Assembly (NCBI RefSeq): GCF_025947305.1
Contig: NZ_CP110009.1
Coordinates: 868,001-932,000, forward strand
Source of the DNA: Flavobacterium sp. N3904
GTDB taxonomy: Bacteria; Bacteroidota; Bacteroidia; Flavobacteriales; Flavobacteriaceae
Direction of reading: 5' to 3'
Length of the DNA: 64,000 nucleotides
A model generated the notes under the pieces. The model worked only from the letters and a program-made list of their open reading frames with translations. It was not told the DNA's origin and searched no databases. Numbering within the stretch: the first letter of the stretch is position 1; every line of letters begins with the position of its first letter. The translations under genes and the position numbers were made by a program. Of the stretch, positions 45,665-55,440 are shown piece by piece.

Positions 45665-45817
45665 TTCTGGTTTAACCGCAAAGGTCGCAAAGTTTTACGC
45701 AAAGTTGGCAACGGATTATAAATTTATCACAACAGAAAGAAACAAATTGTTACAATTATAAATTCAACACATTTTGTGATTCGTCGCGACAACTTCGTAC
45801 ATCTTTTGGAAATAACT

Positions 45818-47089
45818 TTACGCTATTTCCAAAGCACTTTCGACTACTTCATACACTTTTTGCAATTGTGCATCAGTAATTACATAAGGAGGTAAAATGT
45901 AAACAATATTCCCAACAGGACGTAAAATCACTCCATTTTCGATAAAAAAATCATAGAGTCTGTTGCGCAGCGACCCGTAATAACTTGCCGCTGTTTCTGT
46001 TTTTATTTCCAGTGCAAAAATAACGCCTAGTACTCGAGTTGCTGTAACCATTGAATGATTTTCGACTCGTTTTTTAAATTCCAAATGACTTTTGTTGATT
46101 CGGACTAAATTATTTTGCATTTCGGCAGTTTCCAACAAAGTCAAACTAGCCAAAGCTGCGGCACAACCCGTAGGATTTGCAGTAAACGTATGACCGTGAA
46201 AAAGTGCTTTATTGATATCATCATCATAAAATGCATCAAAAAGACCCTGAGTAAAGGTCGTTATCGCCATCGGAATGGTTCCTCCCGTAAGCGCTTTCGA
46301 CAAACACATCATATCTGGTTTTTGTTCCAAATAATCACAAGCAAATGTTTTACCCGTTTTCCCAAAGCCTGTCATCACTTCATCAGCGATGGTCAATACA
46401 TTATTATCTTGACAAATTTGAAGTAATTGATCCAATGCATCAGGTTCATACATCACCATTCCCGCTGCCCCTTGTACCAAGGGTTCAAATATAAAACCGG
46501 CGCAATTATTGTTTTTAATTACTTCTTTCAAAACATCAAAACTAGCCTCCTCCTGCCCTTTCACCGGAACCGGAATCCGAACCACATCAATAAACATTCC
46601 TTGAAAGGCTTGCGTATAAAATGATATTCCACTGGCGGCCATAGCGGCAAAAGTATCACCGTGAAAAGCATTTTCGAAAGCAATAACAGTCGTTCTTTTT
46701 TCTCCTTTATTATAAAAATATTGTAAAGCTACTTTGATTGCCACTTCTACGGAAGTCGATCCATTATCCGAGAAAAAAACTTTTTTTTGATTCTCTGGCA
46801 AAATTGCCATTAGCCTTTCGGCCAAAATAATGGCCGGTTCATGTGTAAATCCACCAAAGAGAACATGCTCCAATGTGGTCAACTGTTTGTAAATCGCATC
46901 GGCAATAAATTTATTGGAATGTCCAAAAGGATTGACCCACCAAGAGGCGATGGCATCGATGTATTCTTTTTGGTTTTCATCCCAAAGTAAAGCGCCCTCT
47001 CCCTTGACAATCGCAATAGGAAGTGCTGCAGTTTTGTGCTGTGTATAAGGATGCCAAAGATGTTGGCTGTCTCTTTCGATTAAATTCAT
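45818..47089 (-). CDS. bioA: Adenosylmethionine-8-amino-7-oxononanoate aminotransferase
   Basis: This encodes 423 residues. The PLP enzyme converts KAPA to DAPA using SAM as amino donor. Family markers: DSQHLWHPYTQ at the N-terminus, EYIDAIASWWVN, FFSDNGSTSVEVAIKVA, ENAFHGDTFAAM, IADEVMTGFGKTG, and the PLP lysine in MCLSKALTGGT (about residue 275). The conserved N-terminus begins within ten residues of the ATG, so the start is secure. A TATCTTTG box lies only 4 nt before this ATG, which suggests an own, possibly leaderless, transcript. It follows bioD by 116 bp. Confidence 0.96.
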   Translation of the reverse strand: MNLIERDSQHLWHPYTQHKTAALPIAIVKGEGALLWDENQKEYIDAIASWWVNPFGHSNKFIADAIYKQLTTLEHVLFGGFTHEPAIILAERLMAILPENQKKVFFSDNGSTSVEVAIKVALQYFYNKGEKRTTVIAFENAFHGDTFAAMAASGISFYTQAFQGMFIDVVRIPVPVKGQEEASFDVLKEVIKNNNCAGFIFEPLVQGAAGMVMYEPDALDQLLQICQDNNVLTIADEVMTGFGKTGKTFACDYLEQKPDMMCLSKALTGGTIPMAITTFTQGLFDAFYDDDINKALFHGHTFTANPTGCAAALASLTLLETAEMQNNLVRINKSHLEFKKRVENHSMVTATRVLGVIFALEIKTETAASYYGSLRNRLYDFFIENGVILRPVGNIVYILPPYVITDAQLQKVYEVVESALEIA

Positions 47090-47093
47090 TTTA

Positions 47094-47101
47094 CAAAGAT
47101 A
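47094..47101 (-). promoter_or_regulatory. -7 box before bioA (TATCTTTG)
   Basis: Minus-strand match to TAnnTTTG, 4 nt before the bioA ATG. Confidence 0.5.
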
Positions 47102-47205
47102 AAAGAAGAAAGAACCAAGAAAAAGAGTTTCGATAAATTTAATAACAATCTTGTCTTGCTTCCTGTTTCTTGCTTCTTATTTGTTATCTCTATCTTCTTT
47201 GAACT

Positions 47206-47823
47206 TTACAAATTCAATAGTTTATCCCGGAACAAATCCGCATATTCTTTGATTACATTTTGGTCAAAATACGGTTCTTGTTCAATTCTACCAATGCATT
47301 TAACACCTGTTTTCTTCAAAATAATGCTTTCGGTAGATTTGTTTTCTTCTCCCGAAAAGATTATTCCTCCAATCGTAATTTTACGATTAAGCAAAGATTC
47401 GATGGTTAGTAGCGTATGATTGATGCTTCCCAAATAATGTCTGGAGACTACAATCACTTTATAATCGGGTTGGATCAAATCAATAACACAATCTGAATCA
47501 TTCACAGGGACAAAAACGCCTCCCGCACCTTCTATAACAAGGTGATTATTCGTTTCGGGCGCTATTATTTTTTCTAAATCAATAATAACACCATCAATTT
47601 CTGCTGCAAGATGCGGACTTGCAGGAGTATTTAGCAAATAGCTATTCGGGTGAATTACTGTTTTATCATTAGAGACCAGCAATTTGATTTTATGACTGTC
47701 TGAATTGTCAACATCGCCCGCTTGAATCGGTTTCCAGTAATCAGCTTCTAAGGCTTCGACAATAATGGCGGAGGCAATTGTTTTGCCTACATCGGTAGAT
47801 ATTCCTGTAACAAATAGTTTCAT
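47206..47823 (-). CDS. bioD: Dethiobiotin synthetase
   Basis: This encodes 205 residues from the ATG at 47821-47823. The enzyme closes the ureido ring of DAPA with CO2 and ATP. The P-loop reads FVTGISTDVGKT at residues 4-15, followed by the YWKPIQAGD segment and VIEGAGGVFVPVN. A GTG four codons upstream is in frame but lies in the inverted repeat that borders the GxxExxY unit, so it is not used here. Upstream, bioF is separated from bioD by that unit. Confidence 0.95.
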   Translation of the reverse strand: MKLFVTGISTDVGKTIASAIIVEALEADYWKPIQAGDVDNSDSHKIKLLVSNDKTVIHPNSYLLNTPASPHLAAEIDGVIIDLEKIIAPETNNHLVIEGAGGVFVPVNDSDCVIDLIQPDYKVIVVSRHYLGSINHTLLTIESLLNRKITIGGIIFSGEENKSTESIILKKTGVKCIGRIEQEPYFDQNVIKEYADLFRDKLLNL

Positions 47824-47830
47824 GTTTTGG

Positions 47831-48300
47831 CCCACGGATAAAACCGATTAAACGGATTATCACTGATTTTAAAATTACTTCTTATTGTTTGTATATATAA
47901 TACGTTTGAATTCTGGTTCTTCTCCAAAATTTAAGACTAATCCGACTTCGATTTCTGTTGCTTTCAAATAATTCATTAATTGAGCCACGTGAACATTCAT
48001 AAGCAACTCACAAGCTTTAAGTTCAACAATGACTTTATCTTCAACTAATAAATCTGCATAATATTCACCAACTAATTGATTCTTAAAATAAACTTTTATT
48101 TGTTTTTGAGCTTCAACTTTATAGCCCAGAGATTTTAGTTCAAAATACATCGCATTTTGATATACTTTCTCTAGAAAACCATAACCAAGTTGATTATAAA
48201 CAGCATAATATGCTTTCAAAATTGAATCAGTAACATTTTTATAAAGTAGGTTCGTCATAATAAATCTGCGTCAATCAGTTAAGTCAGTGTTATCTGTGGG
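47831..48300. mobile_element. 470-bp unit with 23-bp inverted ends carrying a GxxExxY gene
   Basis: Bases 47831-47853 and the reverse complement of 48278-48300 agree at 18 of 23 positions, both starting CCCAC(G/A)GATAA. Between them lies one gene read leftward. The right end directly abuts the bioF stop codon (48301-48303) and the left end lies 7 bp before the bioD ATG. No target-site duplication is evident, and no transposase is encoded, so mobility would need help in trans. Confidence 0.55.
47875..48258 (-). CDS. GxxExxY family protein (PD-(D/E)XK superfamily)
   Basis: This encodes 127 residues. The signature GYGFLEKVY (GxxExxY) is at residues about 25-33. A nuclease-like core follows: a beta-strand with YYADLLVEDKVIVELKA, in which D and ExK fit the PD-(D/E)XK pattern. 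Proteins of this family are common, short and patchily distributed in Bacteroidota, and their function is not established. The gene has nothing evident to do with biotin; it interrupts the bioF-bioD pair and is framed by inverted repeats. Confidence 0.9.
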   Translation of the reverse strand: MTNLLYKNVTDSILKAYYAVYNQLGYGFLEKVYQNAMYFELKSLGYKVEAQKQIKVYFKNQLVGEYYADLLVEDKVIVELKACELLMNVHVAQLMNYLKATEIEVGLVLNFGEEPEFKRIIYTNNKK

Positions 48301-49461
48301 CTAATATACAAAGCTACTCAACAACGTCAATACTTTGGTAATATCTTCTTTAGTATTATAGCTGTGAATGCAAAAACGCAAACGTTCCTGCCCTTCGGGA
48401 ACAGTTGGTGATAGTATGGCTTTTACATCAAAACCATTTTGTTGCAAGGCATTGGCAATACTTTTTACTTTTTCGTTGCCCGGAATAATGACACTTTGGA
48501 TAGCCGATTTACTGCGAACGAAAAGTGGACTTAAATACAACATCTTTTTCACCTGATTAAAAAAAACAATATTCTCCCGAAGTGATTCGAGTGCAATTTT
48601 ATCTTTTTCTAAATGGTGGTAACCCATTAAAATAGTTGCTACCGAATGCGGTGAAAGTCCTGTAGTATAAATAAAACTTCGGGCGAAATTAACGAGATAC
48701 GACTTTAACTCATTCGACCCCAAAATAACTGCGCCATGGCACCCTAAGCCTTTGCCAAAAGTCATAACTCGGGCAAAAATTTTATCCTGTAATTGCAAAT
48801 GTTGTATCAATCCTTCTCCTTTTCCTCCAAAAACTCCCAAAGCATGGGCTTCGTCAACCACTAAATAGCAGTTATGCTTTTCGGAAACAGCGACCAATTC
48901 TTCCATATTTGGACAATCACCATCCATAGAGAAAACCGATTCGGTTACGATATAAATTTCGTTAAGCAAAGTACTTCGACTGCGCTCGGCATAACAACGT
49001 TGGATTAAAAGCTCCAAGTCCTCAAAATCATTGTGTTTGAATTTATAGGACTTGGCATTCGACAACTGGATTCCGTCCCGAATAGAAGCATGACACAATT
49101 CATCATACAAAATCAAATCGCCTTTATGGGGAACCGAACTAAAAAAACCCACATTGGCATCATAACCCGAATTAAACAGCAAAGCTGATTCCGCCTGATG
49201 AAACTGGGCAATATAATTTTCGGTTTCAGTATATAAAATGTGGTTACCAGAGATTAGCCGCGATCCAGTGGCGCCATTTCTTTTTATATTATAATCCAAT
49301 AAAAATTGATGGGTGGCATTAAAAATCGCTTCCGATTTTGAAAAACCAATATAATCATTCGAAGAAAAATCAATTAAATCATTGGGCTGAGGAAGAATGC
49401 GCAATGATTTATTTTGTCTTCGGGTCTCGAGTTTATCGCTAAGATTTTTTGGGAAATTCAT
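48301..49461 (-). CDS. bioF: 8-amino-7-oxononanoate synthase (KAPA synthase)
   Basis: This encodes 386 residues. The PLP enzyme condenses pimeloyl thioester with L-alanine. Markers: NDYIGFS near residue 35, NGATGSRLISGNH, SGYDANVGFF, DELCHASIRDG, TESVFSMDGD, VDEAHALGVFG, and the PLP lysine in MTFGKGLGCHGA. About residues 157-166 read AERSRSTLLN, encoded by a copy of the GACTGCGCTCGGC dispersed repeat; this loop is expected to lie at the surface before the TESVFSMDG strand, and the frame remains open. A TAACTTTG box lies 5 nt before the ATG. Confidence 0.94.
   Translation of the reverse strand: MNFPKNLSDKLETRRQNKSLRILPQPNDLIDFSSNDYIGFSKSEAIFNATHQFLLDYNIKRNGATGSRLISGNHILYTETENYIAQFHQAESALLFNSGYDANVGFFSSVPHKGDLILYDELCHASIRDGIQLSNAKSYKFKHNDFEDLELLIQRCYAERSRSTLLNEIYIVTESVFSMDGDCPNMEELVAVSEKHNCYLVVDEAHALGVFGGKGEGLIQHLQLQDKIFARVMTFGKGLGCHGAVILGSNELKSYLVNFARSFIYTTGLSPHSVATILMGYHHLEKDKIALESLRENIVFFNQVKKMLYLSPLFVRSKSAIQSVIIPGNEKVKSIANALQQNGFDVKAILSPTVPEGQERLRFCIHSYNTKEDITKVLTLLSSFVY
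48972..48993. repeat. Dispersed-repeat fragment inside bioF
   Basis: The sequence TTCGACTGCGCTCGGCATAA resembles one arm of the palindromic element at 27149-27235 (shared TCGACTGCGCT). It is inserted in frame in bioF. Confidence 0.55.
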
Positions 49462-49466
49462 AAAAG

Positions 49467-49474
49467 CAAAGTTA
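49467..49474 (-). promoter_or_regulatory. -7 box of the bioF promoter (TAACTTTG)
   Basis: Minus-strand match to TAnnTTTG, 5 nt before the bioF ATG. Confidence 0.55.
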
Positions 49475-49601
49475 TTAAAATGAACTTAACTTTTGCACGA
49501 ATACTGTTTTTTAGCCCAGATTAAAACGGCATCCTACGCTTTTGGGCTAGAATCTAATATACAGTTAGATGATTTCCTGAAATAATTGTTGCTGAATGTT
49601 G

Positions 49602-50336
49602 CTATTTCTCTTCTCCAGCTTTCTTTTCCGCGGCTATTCTGGCTGCTTTCCCTTTGCCAATAGGAATTCCGGCTGTTATATAGAAAGAACGATTGAATTG
49701 ATTTGGACTAGAATCTCCTTTCAATACTGGCACCAAACCATAGTAATATTGAATACCCAGATTCATTCCGTTTCCACCAGTCAATCGATACCCGGCTCCC
49801 ACTGCTAAACCCGCATCGATAACATGAATCTGATCCCGGATATTGTTTTTGTATTCTACATCTTCACCATTATAATCATTTTTGAATTCATCATAAGCTT
49901 TGGACAATAAACCCAATTGGGTGCCGGCTTTTACATAAATATTATTGTCGAATTTATACTTTATCAAAATGGGGACATTAAAATATTTTATCGTTCGGTC
50001 TACGTAACCTCCTGCAAAAACATTGTCTAAATTTTCATTGTTTAAAGAATAGACAGCCAAACCATCAGCTCCCATAGTCGATTTTACAATAACCCCAGTA
50101 TTTACCATCCATTTGGGATTTTTTAGATTGAAATCGAAATAAAACCCTAAATTAAAGTCAGTGGCATATTTGGCATCCTCTAGATTGGAAATCGTCGAAA
50201 AATTAGCTCCTCCCTCCAACCCAAATTCAAGGTTAGGAGAATTCAACTTATCTCCAAAAATGAGCGATAACAACACTTGAGAATGAGCAGACTGAAAACT
50301 AAAACATAGTGCGATAAAAAGTAGAATTTTTTTCAT
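49602..50336 (-). CDS. Outer-membrane beta-barrel protein, porin family
   Basis: This encodes 244 residues from the ATG at 50334-50336; an in-frame ATG eight codons earlier lacks a signal-peptide start. A signal peptide covers about 1-19 (KKILLFIALCFSFQSAHS). The rest has alternating aromatic and polar strands (GLEGGANFSTISN, WMVNTGVIVK, IYVKAGTQLGLLSKA, NLGIQYYYGLVPVLKG, FYITAGIPIGKG) typical of the OmpA-like/PorT-type outer_membrane_beta-barrel families. The C-terminus ends in a lysine/alanine-rich tail (KGKAARIAAEKKAGEEK), which is unusual for a barrel that should end in an aromatic residue. Function unknown. Confidence 0.78.
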   Translation of the reverse strand: MKKILLFIALCFSFQSAHSQVLLSLIFGDKLNSPNLEFGLEGGANFSTISNLEDAKYATDFNLGFYFDFNLKNPKWMVNTGVIVKSTMGADGLAVYSLNNENLDNVFAGGYVDRTIKYFNVPILIKYKFDNNIYVKAGTQLGLLSKAYDEFKNDYNGEDVEYKNNIRDQIHVIDAGLAVGAGYRLTGGNGMNLGIQYYYGLVPVLKGDSSPNQFNRSFYITAGIPIGKGKAARIAAEKKAGEEK

Positions 50337-50400
50337 GTGCTGTTCATTGATTTTTATCAAACCAAAAAAATCATTTATAATTAACTATTCTTTTTAAAAT

Positions 50401-51522
50401 CTATAATCCAAAACGATACTGAAGACTGGTCATAAACTGAGTCCTAGTTCCCAGAAAACCAACCTCGGCTCTTAACATAATATGTCTATTGTATTGATAT
50501 TGGGATCCTATAATGAAGTTCCACATTTCGGTTTGCTTTTTTTCCAGTGAATATTGAACTGTTGAACTTCCCACCGTACTCAACGCCCCATCTACAGCAT
50601 TCAATAAATTTCCGGCTGTTTCAAGTGCTCTATTTGCTGTTTCATATTTGGCTTTATTTGCAGGATTGGCTTTTTGGGCATTCGATAGACCATTCCACCA
50701 ATCATCAACTTTAACCTGAGTATCCGCTACTTTTTGAATTCCGTTATCCACTTTTTCTTGTGCATCATTTGGAGGCACCACCTCTGAAAATGGCAGAGAG
50801 CCTGTGGTTTCATTATTCAAATGTACTCTAAAAGCTCCGACCCAAACTGCAATATTGCTTTCCGGTTTTCTGAATTTAAATGTTTTTCCCAATCTCGGCC
50901 CAAACACAAAAGCAACAGCCGGTTTTTCCAATGCATCCGAATCGGACCAAGACATATTCATATCCAAAGCCAGCCAGCCGCCACCAATACCAATTGTAGG
51001 GGTAAGACCCAATCCAAAGGTGGTAACATCAAAATTAGCTTTGGTTTTGAAACTCATGAGTTCTGACCAGTTATTTTCGGCATCAGGAATCCATATTCCA
51101 GCATCTATTGCTGTAGAAGCTTTTCCTTTACCAAAAATACCGTACACATTTAAAAACGGAAACAGCCAAATGTCTGGCCTGATATTGACAGCGTTTGCCG
51201 TTGCCACTGCACTATTAAAACGTATAATTTGATCCAAGTTATATTGCGGTCCGTTGTTAAAACCTACCTCCAGATTACTAATCGTTAAGTCGGATTCTTG
51301 CCAAAAGTAATTTACAGAAACCCCAGCAGAATAGGGCAATTGATATCCTTTTTTAGTTGCTTTTTCGCCCCAGATTGGCAATGTATAAGGATAGGGCTTT
51401 TCTTTAATGCTATCCAATAGTGCTATGTTTTTTTTTCCAACTATTTTATCACTGTATACTTGACCAAACAATGTGGAACTGAATATTAAAAAAAGAAGTG
51501 ATGGGATTATAAAGGTCTTCAT
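50401..51522 (-). CDS. Outer-membrane beta-barrel protein, unknown function
   Basis: This encodes 373 residues with a signal peptide at about 1-20 (LLFLIFSSTLFGQ). Amphipathic strands such as GVSVNYFWQESDLTI, FLNVYGIFGKGKA, VTTFGLGLTPTIGIGGGWLALDMN and AFVFGPRLGKTF suggest a barrel, and the protein ends in RFGL with earlier strand YNRHIMLRAEVGFLGTRTQFMTSLQY. A hydrophilic helical insert at about 252-320 (NDAQEKVDNGIQKVADTQVKV) is probably a periplasmic or surface loop. It is 64 bp upstream of the barrel gene at 49602 and may be co-transcribed with it. No specific family is recognised. Confidence 0.75.
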   Translation of the reverse strand: MKTFIIPSLLFLIFSSTLFGQVYSDKIVGKKNIALLDSIKEKPYPYTLPIWGEKATKKGYQLPYSAGVSVNYFWQESDLTISNLEVGFNNGPQYNLDQIIRFNSAVATANAVNIRPDIWLFPFLNVYGIFGKGKASTAIDAGIWIPDAENNWSELMSFKTKANFDVTTFGLGLTPTIGIGGGWLALDMNMSWSDSDALEKPAVAFVFGPRLGKTFKFRKPESNIAVWVGAFRVHLNNETTGSLPFSEVVPPNDAQEKVDNGIQKVADTQVKVDDWWNGLSNAQKANPANKAKYETANRALETAGNLLNAVDGALSTVGSSTVQYSLEKKQTEMWNFIIGSQYQYNRHIMLRAEVGFLGTRTQFMTSLQYRFGL

Positions 51523-51747
51523 AGCAATTACTTTTAATTTAAACTAATGAACATCAATCGATAACAAAAATAGGGAATAATAAAAACAAAGGAGAATAAT
51601 CCCAAAAAAAAGTACCTATTTAAATGAAGAATTTAACACTCCTAATTTTAAGAAAACAAGAGGAAGAATAGAAATAGCAACTGAACTTTAATGATAAAAT
51701 AGTTTAGAAAAAGCACTTAAACATCCCTTTCATTTTTACCCATAAAA

Positions 51748-51776
51748 AAAATGCCCAACTTTCGTTAGGCATTTTT
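51748..51776 (-). terminator. Terminator of atpD-atpC
   Basis: AAATGCCCAAC and GTTAGGCATTT pair with one mismatch, and a T-run follows on the minus strand. Confidence 0.85.
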
Positions 51777-51794
51777 ATTTAAAACGGAATTGTC

Positions 51795-52076
51795 TTAATC
51801 TGCTAAAACAATAACTTTATTGTCTTTTAACTCAAGAGTACCAGAGGCAATTTCTAAAGTATAATTTTGATCATTTACTTTGGTAAACAAACTGGCAGTT
51901 TCTTCGTTTAAATCGAAACTTGGAGCAGTAATATTAACCGTTCCTTTCTGTAACAATGAAACTATTGGCGCGTGGTTATTCAACATTTGAAAACGACCGT
52001 CAACTCCTGGAACAGAAATAGAAGTTATTTCTCCTGAAAATAATTTCGCTTCTGGTGATACTATTTCTAATAACAT
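51795..52076 (-). CDS. atpC: F1 ATP synthase epsilon subunit, short form
   Basis: This encodes 93 residues covering only the N-terminal beta-sandwich (LEIVSPEAKLFSGEITSISVPGVDGRFQMLNNHAPIVSLL). The C-terminal two-helix domain of the 130-140-residue E. coli-type subunit, which inhibits ATP hydrolysis, is absent. Truncated epsilon subunits are usual in Bacteroidota. It follows atpD by 63 bp in an operon. The remaining ATP synthase genes are not in this window. Confidence 0.94.
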   Translation of the reverse strand: MLLEIVSPEAKLFSGEITSISVPGVDGRFQMLNNHAPIVSLLQKGTVNITAPSFDLNEETASLFTKVNDQNYTLEIASGTLELKDNKVIVLAD

Positions 52077-52139
52077 ATTTTTTTTGTTATGAGTTATGAG
52101 TTATAAGTAAAACTGAATACTGATAACTGCCAACTGATT

Positions 52140-53654
<1,515 letters not shown>

Positions 53655-53735
53655 TTATGTGTTTATTAAATAGCTATTTAGGTTTATGAAATACAGCCCA
53701 TCGAAATAGCTCGAATGGATACTTTTTTCAGAGTG

Positions 53736-53743
53736 CAAAGATA
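53736..53743 (-). promoter_or_regulatory. -7 box of the atpD promoter (TATCTTTG)
   Basis: Minus-strand match to TAnnTTTG, 84 nt before the atpD ATG. Confidence 0.55.
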
Positions 53744-53857
53744 ATTTTTTAAAATATAAAATCAATAATTTTTTTTATAAAATACACTAATTTTTTATTG
53801 TATTGATTATGAAGCCCATTTAAACTAATAAAAGACACTTATACACCTCCAAAAACC

Positions 53858-53891
53858 AAAAAACCACCATGTTACAAACGGGCGGTTTTTT
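53858..53891 (-). terminator. Terminator of the SGNH hydrolase gene
   Basis: AAAAAACCACC and GGCGGTTTTTT pair with one G-T or A-C mismatch. T-runs are present on both strands. Confidence 0.8.
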
Positions 53892-53910
53892 GATTCTAAG
53901 AAAATTTTAT

Positions 53911-55404
53911 TTATTGAATTGTCGCCGGGTACTGAATTGGGTATTGCCCCAAATCTACTGTTCTTAACGTAGCATCAAATTTTGCATTAATTGCATTCAC
54001 GAAAAGATTAGCGATATAGGCATATCCTCTTGCGCTTGGATGAACTCCATCCAATGAAAAAGCACCACCAGTTACATAAGAAGAGGTCATCTGATAATTT
54101 CCAAAACTTATTCCGGTTGTAGACAATTGCGTCATGGCCGCTTTTGTATCCACAAATGCCAAACCTTTAGAAGTAGCAATTGCTTCAATTGCTTTATTAT
54201 AAGCATCAGTTGCCACTTGAACCTCTTTAACTTCGTCTTTAGAAAGAACCCATTGATCTGCCAAAGGAACAGACACACCATTCACTTTTGTCGGATCTCC
54301 TCCAACAGGAGTTCCTATGAAATTTTTAGCTGTTAAAACTACCAAATCCTCTTTGGTTGCCTGTCTGTAAGAAGGAACTCCGTATGCTGATAAATTAGTC
54401 AAATAACTATCTACTATAACAACTGCATTACTCCCCGCTACAAATTTAATTGTTCTTCGAGCAGCCTCTTCGGCTGTAATTGCATTATAAGGATCTTTCG
54501 TCATTGCTTGCAAACCGGCATTGTATTGAGCATATCCCGCATTTAACTGAGCTGCTTTTGTAGCATCCAAAGCGACAGGATTAAACGGTACAGTCTTAAA
54601 ATAAGGTAAAGTGGTCACGTAAGGCAAATTGGCAACAACGCCTTTTGCTCCGTTTGCAGTTAAATTTGTTGTCAAAGCTGTATATACATTAGCAAAAACC
54701 GTTGGGTCTGTAATGTCATTTGAACCATACGTGGAAGGATCTAAATTCCCTTTCTGATCCACTCCAATTCCCCCAGAAGTTGCATAGGACAAAACATCAT
54801 TTCCTCCAATAAACAAAGAAAAGAAGGTTGGACTTTGTACCAAGGCATCTGCCAAAACCGAAGCAGTTCCGGAAGAAGCAAAGCGAGCATAATATGGATT
54901 TGCCTTCCCAGAAGCCACTCCTGCTACATTTCCATATCCTTGAGCAAGCAAATGAAAACTTTTTGCCCCTGGAACGCCTAAATTATTGAAAGGTCCGGTT
55001 AAATGATTGGTAACTTCAGTAGTTGGAGTGCCAGGAATAGAGCCAATAATTGGAGTTCCACTAGGCGTAAATCCAAGAATAGCAAATCTGCTACCAGCAA
55101 TTACATTTCCGCCAAGCAAAAGTCCGCCAATATTATCCGCCATTAAAGGCGTTGTAATTGCCGTCCCCCCAGCTGGCGCAAATTGTTGGGCCAATATATT
55201 TACATACGATCCCTCTTGTCCTGTTTTAAACAAAGCGCCATCGCTATAACCCGCTGCAAAAGAATCTCCTAATGCCACATATTTTGTAAAAGTCGCCGTT
55301 CCCGGAGTAATTGGAATTTCTACTGGTGCCGAATCTTCATTATCGTTATTACAGGCAACAAAGGTTAAGGAAACCAATAGTAGCCATTTGAAATTTTTTA
55401 TCAT
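53911..55404 (-). CDS. SGNH/GDSL hydrolase lipoprotein
   Basis: This encodes 497 residues. A lipoprotein signal ends FVAC (Cys18), followed by an acidic NDNEDS linker. The SGNH hydrolase blocks are present: block I VALGDSFAAGYS (catalytic Ser), a Gly in GVPGAKSFHLLA, block III IGGNDVLSY (Asn) and block V DGVHPSARGYAYIAN (catalytic Asp/His). At about 490 residues it is longer than typical esterases because of an insertion in the middle. It is 36 bp downstream of a TonB receptor gene and probably co-transcribed. Together they may take up and de-esterify an outer-membrane substrate such as an acylated lipid or glycan; the substrate is not indicated. Confidence 0.9.
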   Translation of the reverse strand: MIKNFKWLLLVSLTFVACNNDNEDSAPVEIPITPGTATFTKYVALGDSFAAGYSDGALFKTGQEGSYVNILAQQFAPAGGTAITTPLMADNIGGLLLGGNVIAGSRFAILGFTPSGTPIIGSIPGTPTTEVTNHLTGPFNNLGVPGAKSFHLLAQGYGNVAGVASGKANPYYARFASSGTASVLADALVQSPTFFSLFIGGNDVLSYATSGGIGVDQKGNLDPSTYGSNDITDPTVFANVYTALTTNLTANGAKGVVANLPYVTTLPYFKTVPFNPVALDATKAAQLNAGYAQYNAGLQAMTKDPYNAITAEEAARRTIKFVAGSNAVVIVDSYLTNLSAYGVPSYRQATKEDLVVLTAKNFIGTPVGGDPTKVNGVSVPLADQWVLSKDEVKEVQVATDAYNKAIEAIATSKGLAFVDTKAAMTQLSTTGISFGNYQMTSSYVTGGAFSLDGVHPSARGYAYIANLFVNAINAKFDATLRTVDLGQYPIQYPATIQ

Positions 55405-55440
55405 AACTATATATTTTTAAATTATTGTCTTTTTATTTAA

